From contig NZ_JADPQH010000001.1 of assembly GCF_019173455.1 (NCBI RefSeq), positions 1,456,391 to 1,520,390 on the forward strand: DNA of 64,000 bases, written 5' to 3'. The first letter of the stretch is position 1. Each line of letters starts with the position of its first letter. The notes beneath the pieces are model-generated. The model was not told the origin of the DNA, did not search any database, and saw only the letters and a program-made list of their open reading frames with translations. Shown in pieces: positions 60,666 to 64,000 of the stretch. The stretch is from Nesterenkonia sp. Act20. Lineage in GTDB: Bacteria > Actinomycetota > Actinomycetes > Actinomycetales > Micrococcaceae. Made by a program: the position numbers and the translations under genes.

Positions 60666-60705
60666 GAATCGGATCGAGCAGAACTGCATCCAACGGAATC
60701 GGATC
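60666..60705. repeat. Direct repeat upstream of the second monooxygenase gene
   Basis: GAATCGGATC occurs at 60666-60675 and 60696-60705, a 30-bp period (about three helix turns), in the 85-base gap upstream of the monooxygenase gene. A possible regulator site giving the gene its own control. Confidence 0.35.
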
Positions 60706-60735
60706 CAGCTGTGGAAAGTCTGGGCGCCCGCTGTC

Positions 60736-61656
60736 TCATTTCACGGCGCCAGTCGTGAGCCCCTCAACAAGGTGGCGTTGCAACAGGACTGCGATCGTGA
60801 AGATCGGGATGATCGCCAACAGGGAAGACGCGGCAATGCGCCCGAAGTCCTGCACGCGTTCGCTGAGCATCCCTGCGAGGACCACTGGGACCGTCTGGGA
60901 ACCCTCGCTCTGAGTCAGGAAGGTGGCGAAGAGGAACTCGTTGTAGTTCAAGATCACCACGATCACACCGACGGCGATCAGCGCAGGTCCCAGCACGGGC
61001 ACGACCACCCTGCGGAGCAGCTGCAGCTCTCCGGCGCCGTCCAGGCGCGCGGCCTCCTCGATCTCCACGGGTATGCGACGGATGAACCCGTCGAGCAGCC
61101 AGATGGCCACCGGGACATTCATCAGTGCATAGACCAGCGTCAGTCCGGGCAGAGTGTTGATCAGACCCAGCATTCGCAGCAGTGTGAGCAGCGGAATGAT
61201 CGCCACCACGGGCGGCAGCAGCCAGGGGCTGAGAATCAGCCCGCTCAACGCGGAGCCACCTGTGCGGTGCCGCACGATCGTCCATGCTCCGGGCACCGCG
61301 AGGGCGAGAGTCAGCAGGGATCCCAAGAAAGCCGCGATCAGCGAATTCGTGATCCCGCGCGGAATCGCCGAATTCCATGCGTTGCCCCAGTTCTGCCACG
61401 CAGGATCGGACGGGAAGAGCAGGCCGGCGGAGATCTGGCCCTGCGTCATCAGGGAGAGCGAGACGAGATAGCCCAGCGGCACCAACACGACGACGACGAC
61501 GAGCGCCACCCAGCCGAGGCTCAGCGCCGAGCCGGGCAACCCGCGTGGGTGACGCCCGACTCCTCGTCGCACACGCTTTGTCACGTCGGACGGGGCAGCA
61601 GGCGGCGCGGCGCCCTCGATCATGCGGCTGCTGGGTGCTTCGGCGGTCTCAATCAT
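60736..61656 (-). CDS. ABC transporter permease, MalG/carbohydrate type
   Basis: 306 residues, six helices, coupling motif EEAARLDGAGELQLLRRVVV, ~45 disordered N-terminal residues. It pairs with the MalF-type permease upstream (eight-base overlap). The family mostly moves sugars, but the sulfur-linked context makes the substrate open. Confidence 0.85.
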   Translation of the reverse strand: MIETAEAPSSRMIEGAAPPAAPSDVTKRVRRGVGRHPRGLPGSALSLGWVALVVVVVLVPLGYLVSLSLMTQGQISAGLLFPSDPAWQNWGNAWNSAIPRGITNSLIAAFLGSLLTLALAVPGAWTIVRHRTGGSALSGLILSPWLLPPVVAIIPLLTLLRMLGLINTLPGLTLVYALMNVPVAIWLLDGFIRRIPVEIEEAARLDGAGELQLLRRVVVPVLGPALIAVGVIVVILNYNEFLFATFLTQSEGSQTVPVVLAGMLSERVQDFGRIAASSLLAIIPIFTIAVLLQRHLVEGLTTGAVK

Positions 61657-62620
61657 CGCGGAGCCTCTTGGTGAGATAGAAGATCGGGAGGGTGACCAGG
61701 GTGACGACCACGGCGAGCACGAGTGTGATGGCGGCGGCCATGCCCACGTCGAAGTTCTGCAGGGCCGCCCGCCAGATCAGATAGGCGGGAACCTGGGTTG
61801 AGGAGCCGGGTCCGCCGGAGGTCATCACGTAGACAAGGTCGAAGACCTTGAACGCGAGGATCAGCCGGATCAGGAAGGCCGCGGCGACGGTGCCCGCGAT
61901 CGTCGGCAAGGTGACGTGGAGGAACTGCTGCACGGGCTGCGCGCCGTCGAGCTGAGCCGCTTCCAGAATTTCTGGGTCCTGGCCGAGCAGCGCGGTGAAG
62001 ACGAGCAGCACCACCAGCGGAGTCCATTCCCATACATCGGCCACGGCAACCCCGATGATCGCCCAGCTGGGGTCGGAGAGCACTGCGAAGGAGCCGGAGA
62101 AGGAGGTGAACTGCCGCAGCAGCGTATCGATCAGGCCACCGGAGGGACTGAAGATGAAGCTGAATAGGATCCCCACGATCACGGGCGGCACGATCATCGG
62201 AAGCAGCAGCAGAGTGCGCAGCACAGCGCCAGAGCTGACCGAGCGCCACAGCGCCACAGCGGTGGCCGTGCCGAGCACGGTGCTCACCGCCGCGACGCCT
62301 AGTCCGTAGGAGGTGCCGAGGAGCATCGAGTCCTGCACGGCGGGGTCGCCGGCCGCGGCGCGGAGGTTCTGCAGGCCGGTGAACTCCTGGAAGGGCTGCC
62401 CCAGGCTCGACCGGGAGAGGGCCGCAGCGGCGATGAACAGCAGTGGATACAGCGCCAGCACCAGAAGCACCAGCACGCTGGGAGTCACAAAGAGCCGGTG
62501 ATGGAACCGCTCGGTCCGGCGCCTACGGGACGTCGGGGCAGCATCCGGTGAAGCCTCCGGCTGCGGCGGGGAGGCGGCTGCAGGGGGAATCCTTGTGCGC
62601 TCACGCTGGTCAGTCGACAA
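61649..62620 (-). CDS. ABC transporter permease, MalF/carbohydrate type
   Basis: 323 residues, six helices, coupling motif LEAAQLDGAQPVQQFLHVTL, a ~45-residue hydrophilic start. TTG 62620 is chosen: GGGAGAGG lies five bases upstream and the start overlaps the binding-protein stop by 11 bases. No ATG or GTG fits better in this frame. Confidence 0.8.
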   Translation of the reverse strand: MSTDQRERTRIPPAAASPPQPEASPDAAPTSRRRRTERFHHRLFVTPSVLVLLVLALYPLLFIAAAALSRSSLGQPFQEFTGLQNLRAAAGDPAVQDSMLLGTSYGLGVAAVSTVLGTATAVALWRSVSSGAVLRTLLLLPMIVPPVIVGILFSFIFSPSGGLIDTLLRQFTSFSGSFAVLSDPSWAIIGVAVADVWEWTPLVVLLVFTALLGQDPEILEAAQLDGAQPVQQFLHVTLPTIAGTVAAAFLIRLILAFKVFDLVYVMTSGGPGSSTQVPAYLIWRAALQNFDVGMAAAITLVLAVVVTLVTLPIFYLTKRLRDD

Positions 62621-63953
62621 GGAGCCTCTCCCATTCGCTCTGTACGGTGTCCAGGGTCTCCTGGGCAGAATCGCGCTGTTCGGAGAGATGAGCCGCGATC
62701 TCATCGGTGAGCACCTGTGCCGCCTCCGTGGCGTTCTCCCCAGTGGGCCAGGCCAGAGCGCCGTCAAGGGTGGACTCGTTGACCTCCTGGAGCTGCGGGA
62801 AGTCCTCCGAGTAGGTCTCGTCCTCGAGGGAGGTCACTCGGTTGGGGTCGATCCCTGTCGGAGGAAGCGCTGTCAGCAGCTCTGCGTTGACCTCGGCCGA
62901 GGCCGCCCAGGTGATGAACTGCTGGGCCAGGTCGGACTTGTCGGTGTTTCCCGCAACCACCCAACTGAAGCCAGCCACGAGTGAGGCGCGAGGACGCTCA
63001 CCCTCTTCGGCTCGGGGAAGATAGGTCACACCCCATCCATCTGCCACTTCTGAGCCGGATTCGGGGTCCTGCGAGCGCACCCCGAGGTCCGTCCAGTTCT
63101 CGATGAACCCGACATTGCCGGCGAACCACGCCGAGTTGCCGGCGCCGAAGTCGGTCTCGGCGGGAGTGGGCAGCGCATCTTCCCAGACGTCTTCAAGGGC
63201 TTCCAGGGACTGCACTGCTTCCTGCGAGTTGATCACCGGTCGGCCTTCCCCATCCAAGAAGTCCCCGCCGAACCCGGCCAATCGGTTGGCAAAGCTCGCG
63301 CCGAGGATCATCGGCGACTGTTCGCCGAACACCGCTGCGCCGTAGACGCCATCCCCGCCCTCGTTCTCAGTGATGGTGCTGACCTGTTCGGCGTACTCGT
63401 CCCAGGTGGCGGGGGGTTCCTGGAAGCCATTGCGCTCAAGGATCTCCTCGTTGTAGAACAACGCGTGGATGTCGCCGTCGAAGGGGAGTCCGTAGATCTC
63501 CTCATCGACCAGTGCATAGGGTTCCCAGATGCTGGGGATGAAGTCCTCCACGTCGATCTCCGGGGTGGATTCCACGTAGTCGGTGAGCGGGGCGATGCTG
63601 CCGTCGGCAGCCAGATCGCCGAGGGAGACGTACCAGGGAGCTGAGACATCGTAGGTGTTGGCCCCTGACTGCTGGTCCAGGGTCAGCTGAGAGGCGATCT
63701 CGTCATAGGGGACGGTGGTGACGTTGATCTGCACGCCCGTCTCCGCCTCGTATTCTTCCGCAAGCCATTCGCCGGCTCCCTCGTGGGAGGCATTGAGCAG
63801 CAGATTCAGCTCCTCGCCGTCATAGTCTCCCGACGCCGCGTCGCCCTGGGACTGCGCCCCGGCGTCGGCGGAGCAAGCTGTGAGCGCCACCACGGAGAGG
63901 ACGGCTGCGAGCGCGAGGGGTGCGTGCCGGGGGATGGAGTTCTTGGTAGGCAT
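62610..63953 (-). CDS. Extracellular solute-binding lipoprotein, family 1 (sugar type)
   Basis: 447 residues. The signal ends at lipobox LTAC (Cys about 27). The family-1 binding fold follows: LNLLLNASHEGAGEWLAEEY, DVSAPWYVSLGDLAADGSIA, YGLPFDGDIHALFYNEEILE and SLVAGFSWVVAGNTDKSDLA. It begins the operon; no ATPase gene is present in the window, so a shared MsmK/MsiK-type ATPase may serve it. Its promoter would lie beyond about 63954-64000, which shows no clear site. Confidence 0.87.
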   Translation of the reverse strand: MPTKNSIPRHAPLALAAVLSVVALTACSADAGAQSQGDAASGDYDGEELNLLLNASHEGAGEWLAEEYEAETGVQINVTTVPYDEIASQLTLDQQSGANTYDVSAPWYVSLGDLAADGSIAPLTDYVESTPEIDVEDFIPSIWEPYALVDEEIYGLPFDGDIHALFYNEEILERNGFQEPPATWDEYAEQVSTITENEGGDGVYGAAVFGEQSPMILGASFANRLAGFGGDFLDGEGRPVINSQEAVQSLEALEDVWEDALPTPAETDFGAGNSAWFAGNVGFIENWTDLGVRSQDPESGSEVADGWGVTYLPRAEEGERPRASLVAGFSWVVAGNTDKSDLAQQFITWAASAEVNAELLTALPPTGIDPNRVTSLEDETYSEDFPQLQEVNESTLDGALAWPTGENATEAAQVLTDEIAAHLSEQRDSAQETLDTVQSEWERLLVD

Positions 63954-64000
63954 GAGCTGAGGTCCTGTTCTTCTGTGTGCTGGTCTGCAGATTGTCGGAT

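Noticed and set aside
1-64000. tRNA, rRNA, transposase, integrase, toxin-antitoxin or CRISPR features
   Set aside because: I saw no cloverleaf, rRNA signature, transposase or integrase motif, or regular repeat-spacer array in the window.

Overview
The window is 64 kb of high-GC chromosomal DNA from a Gram-positive actinobacterium of the order Micrococcales. The signs are an Rpf-type muralytic domain, CtpE-like and Mrp transporters, acidic proteins, lipobox lipoproteins, GTG/TTG starts and many apparently leaderless genes. A complete Mrp Na+/H+ antiporter operon plus acidic extracellular proteins would fit a halotolerant or alkaliphilic Micrococcaceae member such as Nesterenkonia; that name is an inference. 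I see no rRNA, tRNA, CRISPR array, prophage or insertion sequence.

Layout. 1-9.3 kb is mostly core metabolism: divergent gabD (cut by the left edge) and gabT, an SGNH hydrolase, a glutathionyl-hydroquinone-reductase-like GST, an MBL-fold hydrolase, an SDR, an MscS-type channel and hisD. 9.4-13.2 kb is a single 1277-residue secreted cell-wall enzyme with an M23 endopeptidase domain, eleven SH3b modules and an Rpf-like lysozyme domain. 13.2-15.8 kb is rich in non-coding structure: a long 5' leader, a nested 65-bp dyad and three related small-RNA-like units around S4-domain and Rieske genes. 15.8-18 kb is a YtrA-type GntR regulator with its ABC transporter and a probable operator. 18-28.8 kb holds a HAD phosphatase, TetR plus an MMPL exporter, pabB and pabC, cardiolipin synthase, a nitrilase-family amidase and a DUF4235 protein. 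28.8-32 kb is a TPP riboswitch followed by a YkoE plus fused YkoD-YkoC thiamine/HMP ECF transporter. 32.1-39.1 kb is mrpABCDEFG. 39.2-47.7 kb contains an MFS exporter, dcd, an SseB-like protein, an AEC permease, a P-type ATPase, panD and two orphan proteins.

47.7-49.8 kb is a tandem pair of related ATP-grasp proteins, one of which has lost the nucleotide-binding loop and metal motif. 49.8-63.9 kb is a sulfur-scavenging island. Two SAM (S-box type) riboswitches lie back to back at 55.82-56.15 kb. One controls metN-metI-metQ-metQ plus a DszC/SfnB-like and a DszA/NtaA-like monooxygenase on the minus strand. The other controls ssuB-ssuA-ssuC on the plus strand. A second DszA/NtaA-like monooxygenase next to a sugar-type ABC transporter without its own ATPase closes the window.

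The most promising undescribed elements are the three-member small-RNA family at 14.5-15.8 kb, the ATP-grasp enzyme/pseudoenzyme pair, and the SAM-riboswitch-controlled two-step monooxygenase operon whose MetN lacks its methionine-sensing domain.
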